A stretch of 64,000 nt of DNA. Source: Oreohelix idahoensis. Its lineage: Eukaryota; Mollusca; Gastropoda; Stylommatophora; Oreohelicidae. The number at the start of each line of letters is the position of its first letter. Position 1 is the first letter of the stretch. Location of the stretch: NCBI GenBank assembly GCA_024509875.1, contig JAMPIV010000285.1:389528-453527 (forward strand), read 5' to 3'. The notes beneath the pieces were generated by a model. It had not been told where the DNA came from. It saw only the letters and a list, made by a program, of their open reading frames with translations, and made no database searches. The translations under genes were made by a program, and so were the position numbers. Positions 23,291 to 33,729 of the stretch are shown piece by piece.

Positions 23291-23720
23291 ACCACTACAA
23301 GAGCATATAGATGGTGTGATGCAGGCTTCCTGTCAGGGCACCAGCTGCAACAACGGCTACAAGAGTACATAGATGGTTTGATGCAGGCTTCCTGCCAGGG
23401 CACCAGCCGCAACAACGGCTACAAGAACACATAGATGGTTTGATGCAGGCTTCCTGTCAGGGCACCAGCCGCAACAACGGCTACAAGAACACATAGATGG
23501 TTTGTTGCAGGCTTCCTGTCAGGGCACCAGCCGCAACAACGGCTACAAGAACACATAGATGGTTTGATGCAGGCTTCCTGTCAGGGCACCAGCCGCAACA
23601 ACGGCTACAAGAACACATAGATGGTTTGATGCAGGCTTCCTGTCAGGGCACCAGCCGCAACAACGGCTACAAGAACACATAGATGGTTTGATGCAGGCTT
23701 CCTGTCAGGGCACCAGCCGC
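23291..23720. repeat. 62-bp minisatellite, about 7 units
   Basis: The unit starts 'gcaacaacggctacaag' and ends 'gtcagggcaccagcc'. The five right-hand units are nearly identical and the two left-hand ones diverge ('gagcatatagatggtgtg', 'gagtacatag'). 62 bp is not a multiple of three, so the ORFs that cross it are incidental. Confidence 0.95.
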
Positions 23721-24180
23721 AGGTGGTTCCATGGTTCATATGGATTGGAAAATAAAAGAACAAGAATAAACGCTATTTTACACCGTGCAATAATAGAGTT
23801 CGGTTTTTTCAATGTGAAATCGCAAGAGGTCGCCTAAGGTTGTAAGATAAACAAGAAACACTTTAAAATTTGCATAAATGAATAAGCTTGTTACTTGTGC
23901 CGTCTCCAAAAAGTTGGAAAGATTCACATACTGTTATTTGTTTTTAAAGCGCAAGTGGGGACCGCTAGGCTGCATGCTACATCAAAGAAAATCCAGTATT
24001 GCCAAGCATACATTTGATTGAAATCCGCAACGCAAATGGCGAAGAGGAAACCAGAAATAACATGGCCGTGACACTTTTTGCAGGCCATCGTGCAGGTAAA
24101 GTTTTAATTAAAAATGAAAACAACTTGTACAGACCGAGGTGTATTAACTCTCTGAAGGCTATATTCTCAATTAGTGATTG
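23721..24180. other. No gene seen
   Basis: AT-rich sequence between the minisatellite and the ~48-bp tandem array; only short ORFs without motifs. Confidence 0.35.
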
Positions 24181-24372
24181 ACAAACGACAACATAAAAGT
24201 AGATTATAATCATCTGGAAGACATATATTCCACTTGACAATAGAAAATAGATGGCAAGCACCTGAAAGACATATAACATATTTGACAACATGAATCGTAG
24301 ATTACAAGTACCTGAAAGACATAACAAACCTGACAACAGAAAAGTAGATATTTAACTACCTGGAAGATTTAT
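24181..24372. repeat. ~48-bp tandem array, left part
   Basis: Four units of the pattern 'gacaacagaaaagtagat', variable core, 'acctgaaagacataacat' begin at ~24187, 24236, 24284 and 24331. The last unit is cut after 'acctggaagatttat' and resumes at 26497 beyond a 2.1-kb insertion. Confidence 0.75.
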
Positions 24373-24916
24373 GCATGGAGGCATATCTGGAGTCATTCTT
24401 ATATGACCACCAGCTAAGCACAATGCTACAGTCTTCAAATGTGGAAGTGAACGTGTCTGTGAGGCTAATTACACCTTCAGTAGCTCTTGAAATCATCCAC
24501 ACATTTCCAGGGATTCTCCATGTGGTAAAACATGCTGAGAACCCATCATTGCACACTGAGCTTGGAGGAGTCACGTGAGCCCCAGACGTAACTCTGGCTT
24601 TTTACCTGATTTGCTGCATACATAAGGATCTGACTATGGGCCCATAATGGGCAGGGGAAGCTGAGAAGTGGCTCTGTGTATGGTGTGACAATTCCTTGGG
24701 AGAGCTTAGAACCAGACAGAGTACAGTATTTTAGCTCTGCACATTTGAAGAGGCCCTTGCATGGCGGAGAATTCACAGTATACCACGCGCTTCTTCCTCC
24801 TAGCTTTGGACCAGAAGGGATGATCCTTAAAATATAAGCCAAGCTGGAGAAACTGGAGCTCATGACTTCAACTCAACACGTTTCGGACTGACAGAAAAGC
24901 CATAGGAAAAGCCTTG

Positions 24917-24924
24917 ATCTACAG
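24917..24924. repeat. hAT target duplication, left
   Basis: atctacag, repeated exactly at 26407-26414, immediately outside the terminal inverted repeats. Eight bases is the hAT superfamily standard. Confidence 0.9.
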
Positions 24925-26406
24925 CAGTGTTTCTCAACGGTGGTGATACCACCCCCTGTGGGGCGTTTTCAAGATGTCTGGGGGCGTTCTGATGGGTCGC
25001 GACGATTGGGGTTCGCTACTTCCATTCATGGGGGCGTTGTGTACATTTTTACAAGAATCAATATGAAACAATTACAAAAGATATTCCCCTTCGCATAGCT
25101 TGTAACACGATAGTTTTTATTTGCTCTGCGTCCCATGGAGTGTTTCAAGGATTCCAAACGCAAAATTTTAGTACCTGGGATGTTACCATTGTCAGGAGAC
25201 AGTAGAGTTTTTAGATTCAATCAAAGAAGAATATAGAATCAAAAGAGAAGTATTGCGAAACGATGTGGCCTATGTCTCACATATATTTGAAAAGTTAAAT
25301 GAGGTTCTTCTTAAGCTACAAGGAAATGAGATCATTCTGATTAAAGTGAAAGGAATTATCATGGGGTTCATCAACAAATTGACATTATATAAAAATAATA
25401 GTCGCCGAGAACTTTCTCATTTTTCATGTTTACTGCAGACAGGCTTAAAGATTCAGATTTAGAGGTTTATTGCAGTCATTTTGACGCTATTAAAAATGAT
25501 ATGAGCATAAGATTTAAAGACTTACAAGAACTAATAATACCAGATTGGGTGATTAATCCGTTTGAAACAGACGTGGAACAAGTTAGTCAACATTTACAAG
25601 AAGAATTAATTGAGCTACAAAATGACTTCGAGGCAAAAGCACGATTCGGTCACACACATTACGAAAAAATTTTGATCCAGCAGAGGCTTGCGTATTCCCG
25701 TTCTTTGGCGTGAAACTAAATTGCTAATTACAGCATTCCCAACGTCGTATTTGTTAGAGAAGGGGTTCAGTGCAGTAGTGTTGCTACTACAAAAGCAACG
25801 AAACCGACTGCAGATTTGTAACAGGATTTTAACAAACTTAGAACCAATTATTACAAAACTGGCTGAGTCACACCAAGCGCAAGGATCTCATTAAGCTTCA
25901 TTGGTAAGTGAATTTTTATATAATTATATCACTATTATCAACTAATAATTTTTTTTAATTTTTTCATGTTTAAAGTGGTTACATAAGGAGAGGCTTAAAT
26001 ATTCAGCTTTGAAGACATATATGCAGTCATTTAGGCGCTATTAAAATGATATGATTATGATAGTTATAGAATTGTAAGAACTAATTTTGTATCATTTTCT
26101 CCGCCAATTTGTAATTCAAGGATAATGAACTTGTGGTATATATAATTCCGTACTTAAACACATATTTAATATAACTACGCTTTTATAAATGTGCTTTCTC
26201 TCTTTCTTTATATTATAAGAAAATATAACTCATTAACTGCATTGCTTTTTTAAAAGTATGGTGGAATATATGTATATGTGTGTGTGTGTGTATGTGTGTT
26301 TGTGTATACACGATAAAGAGCAAAGGGGTGCTAAAAGGATGGGGGGCTTTTTAAAATATTAGTTGTCAAAAGGGGGCGTTGCTAGTATCAGGGTTGAGAA
26401 ACACTG
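24925..26406 (+). mobile_element. hAT DNA transposon, ZBED5/SCAND3-like, internally deleted
   Basis: Perfect 14-bp terminal inverted repeats (cagtgtttctcaac at 24925-24938 and its complement at 26393-26406) and an exact 8-bp duplication define a 1482-bp element. It contains only the C-terminal part of a hAT transposase (25253-25894). Full hAT elements of this type are longer, about 2.5-3 kb, so the BED zinc finger and most of the catalytic domain were lost. A CG/GGGGCG-rich subterminal region is visible at both ends. The element is non-autonomous. Confidence 0.92.
25253..25894 (+). pseudogene. hAT transposase C-terminus (ZBED5/SCAND3-like), frame-shifted
   Basis: Three successive frames. 25253-25462 reads HIFEKLNEVLLKLQGNEIIL. 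25426-25713 reads DRLKDSDLEVYCSHFDAIKN and WVINPFETDVEQVSQHLQEE. 25688-25894 reads LLITAFPTSYLLEKGFSAVV, QKQRNRLQICN and NLEPIITKLAES. The last block is the hAT C-terminal dimerisation region; its usual form is FPTTYLCEsGFSal...KNRNRL. This order is what I know from ZBED5/SCAND3/FAM200-type hAT proteins. Two frameshifts and loss of the N-terminal two thirds make it inactive. Confidence 0.8.
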
Positions 26407-26414
26407 ATCTACAG
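26407..26414. repeat. hAT target duplication, right
   Basis: atctacag, identical to 24917-24924. Confidence 0.9.
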
Positions 26415-26496
26415 TGTAGATAATACCAAGGAATCAACTTGATATTGGCTGCAAAAGAGCGAGAAGCTCAGCAGCTCTAGTTAAACAACAATAACA

Positions 26497-26561
26497 ACCT
26501 GGAAGATTTATAACATACTTGACAAAAGAAAAGTAGATTATTGGTACCTGAATGAAATATA
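26497..26561. repeat. ~48-bp tandem array, right part
   Basis: Continues the array broken at 24372: 'acctggaagatttataacat', 'gacaaaagaaaagtagatta', 'ggtacctgaatgaaata'. It is cut again by the mariner at a TA dinucleotide (26560-26561). Confidence 0.7.
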
Positions 26562-27887
26562 CGAGGAGCGTTCAGAAAGTAATGCGCCACATCGTTTTTC
26601 TCAGCTAATAATGAAGATAGAAGCATGAAATTTTGCACACTTTAAATATGGCATGTGCCAATTGTGTGCACTAAATTGCACCGCAACCGGCCAAATAATA
26701 CGGCTGCCCTAAACCGTTGAAATAGAGCGTGTTAGCAACTTGCGTTATAAACAGCGAATTGTGATAGAATTTCTCGTTGCAGAGAAGGAAACTGTTGTGA
26801 ACATTCACAAGCGTCTATGTGATGTGTATGGAAGTTTTGCAGTCGACAGGAGTACAGTCAGTCGCTGGGTTCAATCAAAGAATCAGGAAGTGGAGATACG
26901 GAGCTGCTTGATCGGCCGCGCTGTGGACGTCCTGCCACAGCCACCAACGCAGAAATGTTGAAATGCACTGAGGGCATTATTCTTACTGATAGGCGAATCA
27001 CTACTCAACAATTGGCCTTACAGCTGTTAGTCAGCATTGGTAGTGCAAATGCAGTTATAAAAACTCTCGGATTTTCTAAGGTTTGCGCAAGATGGGTTCC
27101 TCGAAGTCTCACAAATGACCACCGATTTCAAAGGAAAGCAATTTCTTCTGAATTGTTGGAGCGTTTCAATGCTGATGGAGAGAACTTTTTGGCTAAGATC
27201 GTTACAGGTGACGACACCTGGGCACATCATTTTGAACCTGAGACAAAAAGACAGTCAATGGAGTGGCATCATCCGCAATCACCAAGAAGAAAGAAATTCA
27301 AGACAATTCCTTCATCTGGAAAGGTCATGATCACTCTCTTTTGGGACATTGAAGGTGTGATTCTTGTGGACGTTATCCCAAGAAGAGAGACAATCAATTC
27401 GCAAGCTTACATTAAGTCATTGAAAAAACTCAATCAACGTTTTCGCAGAGTTCGGCCGCACAAGAATCCAGCAGACCTCCTTCTCCTTCACGACAATGCG
27501 CGCCCTCACACAAGTCTGGCAACACGGGAAGCAATCACCAAATTGGGTTGGACTGTACCACCCTATAATCCCGATTTGGCACCCTCTGATTTTCATCTAT
27601 TTGGACCACTTAAAGATGCACTCCGTGGGACAAGGTTTGAAGATGGTGAAGGAGTGATTCATGCAGCGAAGAAATGGCTACATGATCAAGACAAAATCTG
27701 GTACGGGCTAGGAATACATGCACTTGTTTCGCGCTGGCATAAAACCGTACAAGTTGATGGGGATTATGTTGAATAATACCGATGTTTACATGACAAATCC
27801 ATGTATATTGTGTATAAATTTCATGCTTTTTTAATAAACAGCTCCTGAGAAAAACGATGTGGTGCATTACTTACTGAACGCCCCTCG
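26562..27887 (+). mobile_element. mariner (Tc1/mariner) transposon
   Basis: Terminal inverted repeats of 43 bp with three mismatches (26562-26604 and 27845-27887; core 'ccacatcgtttttctcag'), flanked on both sides by TA (26560-26561 and 27888-27889), the expected target duplication. Total length 1326 bp, normal for a complete mariner. It encodes a SETMAR-like transposase that is frame-shifted. Cut-and-paste DNA transposon, now inactive. Confidence 0.95.
26716..27776 (+). pseudogene. mariner transposase, inactivated
   Basis: The reading frame from 26716 gives VEIERVSNLRYKQRIVIEFL; the expected ATG is changed to GTT. The N-terminal helix-turn-helix part ends with AVDRSTVSRWVQ, then a frameshift near 26940 leads into the second ORF (26955-27776). 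Catalytic motifs: first Asp in TGDDTWAHHFEPE, second in LLLHDNARPH, third in DLAPSDFHLFGPL. Between the last two Asp there are only 31 residues because three residues are missing after GWTV; mariners normally have 34 (D34D). Missing start, frameshift and altered spacing together mean no activity. The C-terminus GDYVE and stop are intact. Confidence 0.92.
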
Positions 27888-27889
27888 TA

Positions 27890-28222
27890 TATATAGCATT
27901 AGCATATATGTTCATATTTCATGTGATTCAGTGTGTTTCTTTCAATTATTTATTTATTTTTTGGGAGAGCGTAGGATTTTGTTGAGGTGTGTGCCTTCTT
28001 GTGGCGAGGCACGCTCTTCTTAATCTAGACTGGAAGTCATTAGGTTATATTAGAACGCCCTTGCCATTCATACCTACGTGACCTCTGGCAACACTAGTGC
28101 AGCGTTGATAAATACTAAGACCTAAACAGGATTAGTAGTTTCTCTCAGCTATAGTTATAGTTCTTATTTGTAGCTTGAGATAGATAGTTCACCAATGACA
28201 GCATTTTAAAAGCTGCGTCCAA
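27890..28222. other. No gene seen
   Basis: Right flank of the mariner. No ORF or terminal repeats recognised. Confidence 0.35.
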
Positions 28223-28650
28223 CTTGGTTTGGTTTTAAAGACTGTCTTCATTGCACACTGACAACTCCATCAGTGCACCGATCTCCTCCATTAGATCACA
28301 CAAGGAGGATCACAGCACAGTGCACGAACTCCGTAGCACCGGCGAGAATCCCAATGTGTGTATATAGGAATCACACAGTCTATAAATATTTTTGTGGTGG
28401 GTAGGTTTTTAATTTTTTTTTTTAAATGTTGCCAGGGCAGCGGCCTGATAGGCCTACTCTGTTACGATTTTCAACTGCTGAGGGATTTTTTACGTGCGCA
28501 ACGTGCACATGGGACCTTATCCGAGAAGGCTAGGCATCCGATCTCACTAGCCAGGAGACCAGGGACGAGTTAGACATCATTAGGACCACTGGTTCTGAAA
28601 ATAAATTCCATAAATTAAATTCCCTCAACTGGGAATCGAACCCGCTTGTT
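28223..28650 (-). mobile_element. SINE family B copy (tRNA-derived, ~0.43 kb)
   Basis: Same family as 33085-33621 (+) and 60566-60945 (-): shared blocks 'ttggttttaaagactg', 'cacgaactccgtagcaccgg', 'cgagaatcccaatgtgtgta' and 'acgtgcgcaacgtgcacatg'. On the minus strand the right end carries 'cgggttcgattcccag', a pol III B-box, so the tRNA-like head is at ~28600-28650 and the T-rich tail at 28223. Head-to-tail order matches the plus-strand copy. Confidence 0.75.
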
Positions 28651-29449
28651 TTATAAATGTTTCCCTAAATTTGAGACTACCTGTGTGTTTTCTATATTAA
28701 ACTTAATAAACACAGAGGAAAGAATGTGTGACAGACGACAAGAAAGTGAGCAGATTGTGCAGGAATTATTGGGTCGATCTCTTCTCCTCTCCGGCGGTAG
28801 TCAGTTACATTTGTTGTGAGTATTGATTACTTGAAATTTTCAGTGGTCGGCACATTTTCTTTCTCTGCTGTCAAGGAGATATTTGGTATTTTCAAATCAT
28901 CGTACACTCCCAACAGTAATAAGTCGTCGTTTGTTTGCCCGCTTTACCTTGTTAAGAGTAGGCGGATGATGCAATCTTAACCGGCAATCCGTTGGTAGAC
29001 ATTCTGGTATACCAGACGTTGGGCGCGTGTTTCACACGGAAAACGGCCTGCAAAAGTTGATTATCGCTGATAAGACTAGTGTGACGTCTTAACCCAGATG
29101 GTAATACGATGAACTGTTGTTTGCACAAGGACGGGGTGATAATTATCAGTTTGACACACCTGAGTGGAAATGTTGTTATAGTTCCGGGCAGATGTAAGAA
29201 GTTATGTGTAATTATTGACGAGAATATTCGAATGTCACGATTGCTATATATGGAAAATGTGACTTTCACAATCACAGACATAATTTCCTAGTGGAAACAT
29301 TTTGAATTACCCCACCAAAACACACAGGTTTTGAAACGATTGGTAGGCATACGAAAGATAGGAAGAACACAATTCCTGATTAGACCCTACCTAAATCGTA
29401 ACAAAGTACTGCAGGGGGACCGAAGTTTAATATAACCGGACACTTTAGT
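28651..29449. other. No gene seen
   Basis: A 109-aa ORF at 28952-29281 (-) has no recognisable motif. No repeats with partners in this window were noticed. Confidence 0.35.
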
Positions 29450-31290
29450 CAATTTAGAACACTGTGAAAACTCACCTCGCGCCAAGAAGACAATCAGACC
29501 TTGCCAGAGTTAAGAATAGCAGCAGATTTAGTTTATCAGACCGGACCTTGTTTGAGCATCTTGAGGACTTAGAGCCCAGGAAAACTCTACCATTTTAACA
29601 CGGAAAACCGGAATCTGAGGAAACTGTAACACAAAGTCAAAGTGGGAACTTATTGCTAAAATAACCACACCCCAGACCACGTGTAAGAGGCATCGTCATG
29701 CTGCCGTAAACTATTTCTCTGAGCCAGCAGTCTGTGAGCCTAAAGATTGGCGTAAGTTGTACATTTATAATTCTATATTTTGCATTATTAACAAGTGAAA
29801 TAATATGTATATATTGACATGTGAATCTGAATATTTGAAAATTGCTAAATGGATATCCAAGTCATTTGAGGCTGGCAACCTCAGCATACAGAATGATGAT
29901 TTCATGAGCCACCACTGCAAGGGCTGGTGACTGCTTTATGCGAGTTTCTTACAGAGAACTAAAAGCAGAGGTAGTCCCAAATTCCATATGGAGCAGGAAG
30001 TGAAGGATGAAAGAAATGATGTACATACTTATTATATTATTAACATTTTGAACCGGTGTAGATGTAAATGTAAACATTCTTCTTCTTCTTCTTCCATCCT
30101 TAGCCACCGGACCGACAAAGCAGTTCGTGGCCAGTACGCCTAGAGGCGTCTTAGGGCAACAAGAAATTAATTGTTGTTTCGTTACGCCGAATGGCGTTTA
30201 TTGGTACAACAAAAAGTCAATTGTTGTTTCCGTAATCAGAGCGGCTGGCAAGCGGGTGATCAGCCCGCTGTGAAATGTAAACATATTCACTCTAAAAGTA
30301 ATGAAAGTTTTCAACCTTTTCAACCAATGTAAAGGTAAATATAAATCTATTCAGCCTAAATGTAATGAATGTTTTTCCGCTCAATGGGATTAATATTAAT
30401 TCTTAGCGAGGGTAACAGTTCTGAGATAGATGGGATGGTGGAATTAAAAGGGGGGGGGGTGGAGGCACATGAGTGTGTGTCAGGAAAACGCAATGCTCAA
30501 GAGGGTATTTGTTCTCTTCTTTTGTGACACTAGTCTGTGGTACCTGTTGAGGGTACTATCTCTGGAACAAGTGAGGGTATAAGTAGCCTGAAGTCGACGC
30601 TAGACACCATCATCAGACGGGTCTTAGAGACGCGGGACCAGCTTGGTAGTTACTCCATGACACTTCTTAGAACGTGCTACAACTTTCAAACTTGACCAGT
30701 GACGAGTGTGAATTAGTCATCCATCTACAAAGAACCAAACATCAGCTGGAGCAGAACAGACAAACTCATTGGCAGCTAAGTAGAAACATGAAAGCTGCCA
30801 ATTGAACTATCCAATTTTTAACGCCATAGCATTACCCAGTGATGATAACTTTTCTATAAGGAATTATTCATTTTTAAAACTGTTAAAACATAATTGATTA
30901 TTAAATTTGTTAGTTGTATAAAGACAAATCTTAAGTTGATTAAATCATTTTGAATGTATAAATCCGTATGTCTCAGACAATTTCTTAAATACACTTAAAC
31001 AGAGCTACACAATAATAATAAGAGAAATTTCGCTGAATTCACACAGCTGGGGGTTTGAACGAGCTAACGAATTATAAGAAAATGCTATCCTTCACAAAAG
31101 TTGACGGCAGATACAAGAGGTAACATTTGCTCTGCTTCATGCAGCATTGTTCTCGCTTTTCTGAATATCTTGTGAATGCCCCCTTGAGGTAGAAGCACCA
31201 TTGTCCTTCTACCTATAACTCTGCCAAGAGTAATCTTGTGCGAAGGTAGACACCTTTGAAGAACCACATTTTTTTTTCTAACCAGCGGCA
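29450..31290 (+). repeat. Dispersed repeat R1, copy 2 (interrupted)
   Basis: 29450-29760 and 30525-31290 align to the reverse complement of 20885-21960. The two parts are separated by ~765 bp absent from copy 1, which includes a LINE tail at 30085-30165. Its right end also matches 48895-49290 ('aattgattattaaatttgtta', 'ttcgctgaattcacac', 'gggggtttgaacgagctaa'). A short peptide (LQRCLPSHKITLGRV) reads through on the minus strand in this copy and, with changes, in copy 3. Confidence 0.65.
30085..30165 (-). pseudogene. LINE 3' tail fragment
   Basis: Reverse complement of the tail of the LINE at 14890-14969: 'cttagccaccggaccgac', 'aaagcagt', 'ggccagtacgcc' and 'gcgtcttagggcaac'. It sits in the insertion that splits R1 copy 2. 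Confidence 0.6.
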
Positions 31291-31334
31291 CTCGAGCTTT
31301 CCAGCCCTTTTGGCCCAATGACATATCATTGCGA

Positions 31335-31545
31335 GGCTGGGTGGTCAGTGGACTTTCCTTCCAACCCGGTCAGGAGCTTCGCCCCTTCCCATCCACAGAG
31401 TGTTTATGTGCAGGAGCCGTTCAGGTTATTCAGTCAAATTCCCGGTAGTAAACATTCCTTCAAACACTGACGCCCGGGCGTGAACCTTGAAAACCTGGTC
31501 GCCAGTACAACGTTGTAGCCATTACACCAGCGCAGCTCCCGAAGA
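31335..31545 (-). mobile_element. SINE family C copy (tRNA-derived)
   Basis: Minus strand begins 'gctgcgctggtgtaatggct' (A-box-like) and has 'ggttcacgcccg' (B-box-like) ~45 bp later, then a body related to 60049-60315. Both pol III promoter boxes are in the right order and spacing for a tRNA-derived SINE. Confidence 0.65.
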
Positions 31546-31674
31546 CCCACATTAGTTACTCTTGAGTTTTGGCCACTGTTGGACCACTACTGTAGAGCTA
31601 AGGGGAGGCAACCCGTGACAAGATACTGTATATTAAAGAAGATCCGTGGTGAAACCTGATCACTTACTTGGCAT

Positions 31675-32222
31675 GGCATTTGAAATAGATGAGTAAGAAT
31701 AAGAGGAGGAAGACGATTAAGACGAAAAGTAAGAGGAAAAAGAAAAGAAAAAGTGGACACAATTAGATAAGGAGACAAAAAAGGAAAAAAATGACGAAGA
31801 ATAAGATTCAGAAGAAGAAATGGGGGAAAATGAGTAAAAAGAAGGGAGGAAAAAAGTAACATAAAGAGAACAAGAGAAAAAGAGCAGGAAAAAGAAATGA
31901 TAGAAGAAGAAAAGAAATAAGGAAAGCAAGAAGAGGAGAATTAATTCTCCCCCGAAGGAAGAAGAGTAAGAAGAAGAAACAGAGGAAGGAATAAGAAGAT
32001 GAGGAGGAAGAAGAAGTGACCGACGAAGAGGAGGAAATAAAACAACGAAAAGAGAATGAAGATCAACATAAATCGGAGGACGAAGAAGAAGAGGCGGCGC
32101 AATAACGTAAAGAAGAAGCCAACAGGAATACGATTACGAAAAAAGGAGAAAATAGAAGACTAAGAAGGCAAAGACAAAGAAGAAGGAAGCAGGAGGAGAA
32201 GAAGAAGAAGAAGAAGAAGATA
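31675..32222. repeat. Polypurine tract, about 550 bp
   Basis: The plus strand is almost wholly A/G (aagaagaag, gaggaag, gaaaaag), ending in (gaa)n at 32196-32220. Long mirror-like purine runs can form triplex DNA. Apparent ORFs on the minus strand (Phe/Leu/Ser-rich) are artefacts of this composition. Confidence 0.85.
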
Positions 32223-32937
32223 TGGATGTCTAGTATTCCAGATTTGCCACATTTCATTGGTTATTAAACTTTGTTTGTGAAAGTGACAATAGTTGAAGTA
32301 CAGAAAAGTTATTGTAATGCTTCGACGGTGGGTGGCCAGAGTTACAAAAATACGCATAGGCAGGACGTTGGCCTAATGTTTACAGTGAATCTTCTCACAG
32401 AAGAAAATGAGAACGGATTACGCGTTTCAAGAAAAGAACTGCCCCCCGGAGAACTTGGGAGTAATCGGGAAACAACAGGGAAAATTACTGCAGTACTGTG
32501 GAAAAAAATCTCCCCAGTTCTAACAAATTTTCCATGGCAATTTGTCACAGAGTTAAAGCCACACCAACAATCCCCCTACCCCCTCCTGCAATAAATAAAT
32601 AAAAAATTATAATAACCCGTATGACCAATTTTGGACCAATTGACACATTTCATGAGAATCTGGATTAGATGTGAAAGTACGATCTCCAGCAGTGATAAGT
32701 CCGTCGTGTCTGTGCGTTTATCCATTCATCTATCTTCCTTCTTTCCATCCAACCACTCATCCATCTTTCGTCCGTCGTGAAATCCAACCATTAATTCTTC
32801 ATCTATTGGAAGTAAACTGATTATTATTTGGTTTCCTTCTTGCAAATGAACAGAAAGACATAGGACCTCACTTAAATGAATTCAATGCTTTCAGTTTAGG
32901 ATTCAAAATGTATTGAGAGAGACACAATTTTAAATAG
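32223..32937. other. No gene seen
   Basis: Contains a 107-aa ORF at 32271-32594 without recognisable motif. A run of 'catccatcttcc'-like simple sequence is at 32725-32775. Confidence 0.35.
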
Positions 32938-33066
32938 TACCCAGCGGTAAATGGGTACCTGACTCTGATCTTCAGTTAGGGAAGGCAAAGGCAGCAAGAA
33001 AAGGAACTGGTCACCCCATCGCTAGAAGCTGACCCTAGTATAGTGAAGTCTCTAACACTTCACTTC
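32938..33066 (+). mobile_element. SINE family A body, head missing
   Basis: 'aaatgggtacctgactctg', 'gttagggaaggcaaaggcag', 'ggaactggtcacccc' and 'gtctctaacacttcacttc' match the bodies at 45006-45200 (-) and 59578-59778 (-). The tRNA-like head is absent here, as expected for a 5'-truncated copy. Confidence 0.65.
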
Positions 33067-33084
33067 CATACGGCAGTATCTGCT

Positions 33085-33621
33085 ATGGGAGTGGCTAAGA
33101 GGTAGCTTCCACCTCTAATTCTGCAGGTACCGGGTTCGGTTCCCAGTACAGGGAACATATTTGATGGAAATATTTTCAGAACCAGTGGGTCCTACTGATG
33201 TCATACTCCTCCCTGATCTCCCTGGGTAGTGAGATCTCCCTGGATATTGAGATCTCCCTGGGTAGTGAGATCTCCCTGGGTAGTGAGATCGGATGTCTAG
33301 CTTTCTCGGATAAGGGTGAACAAAATAGGAGATCCCGTATGCAAGTTGCACACGTTAAAAGTCCCTCGGCAGTTGGAAATCGTAAAGAGTAGGCCATATG
33401 TCCGCTGCCCCGGCAAAATTTACAAAAATTTGGAAAAACCTACCCGCCATAACAATATTTATAGAATGTGTGATTCCTGTATACACACATTGGGATTCTC
33501 GCCGGCGCTACCGAGTTCGTGCTGAGATCCTCCTTGTGTGATCTAAGGGAGGGGATCGGAGTACTTATTGAGTTTTTCGTGTGCAATGAAAATGGTTCTT
33601 AAAACCAAAACCAAACCAAAC
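33085..33621 (+). mobile_element. SINE family B copy, full length, with internal 18-bp repeat
   Basis: Starts with a tRNA-like head ('gagtggctaagaggtag' A-box-like, 'cgggttcggttcccag' B-box) and ends in 'aaaaccaaaaccaaaccaaa'. The middle matches 28223-28650 and 60566-60945 in inverted orientation. At 33215-33286 the unit gatctccctgggtagtga (18 bp) is repeated four times, a local expansion not present in the other copies. Confidence 0.78.
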
Positions 33622-33729
33622 TTTTTTCCCCCTCCACTTCATCACCTAAAGATCGACCAAAAAATCCCGTACGATCTACCCAAAGACTACGATCGACCGG
33701 TTAAAGACCTCCTTAGTCTAAGGTTTCCT

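Larger units (their letters stand above)
24373..26496 (+). mobile_element. Probable LINE 3' end inserted in the tandem array, itself split by a hAT
   Basis: The 15-mer acctggaagatttat occurs at 24358-24372 and 26497-26511, directly flanking this segment, and the right end is an A/C-rich tail (taaacaacaataacaa). Both features fit target-primed reverse transcription. Without the hAT the insert is ~634 bp. Its left part contains a 67-aa ORF of unknown nature, so it appears to be a 5'-truncated element whose RT domain is absent. The duplicated 15-mer also belongs to the tandem unit, so the duplication is not fully independent evidence. Confidence 0.55.

Noticed and set aside
23291..23720. CRISPR-like regular repeats
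   Set aside because: Units are contiguous 62-bp tandem copies with no variable spacers, in animal DNA.
31587..32357. Leu/Phe/Ser-rich minus-strand ORFs resembling membrane proteins
   Set aside because: Complement of the polypurine tract; hydrophobic composition comes from TTC/CTT repeats.
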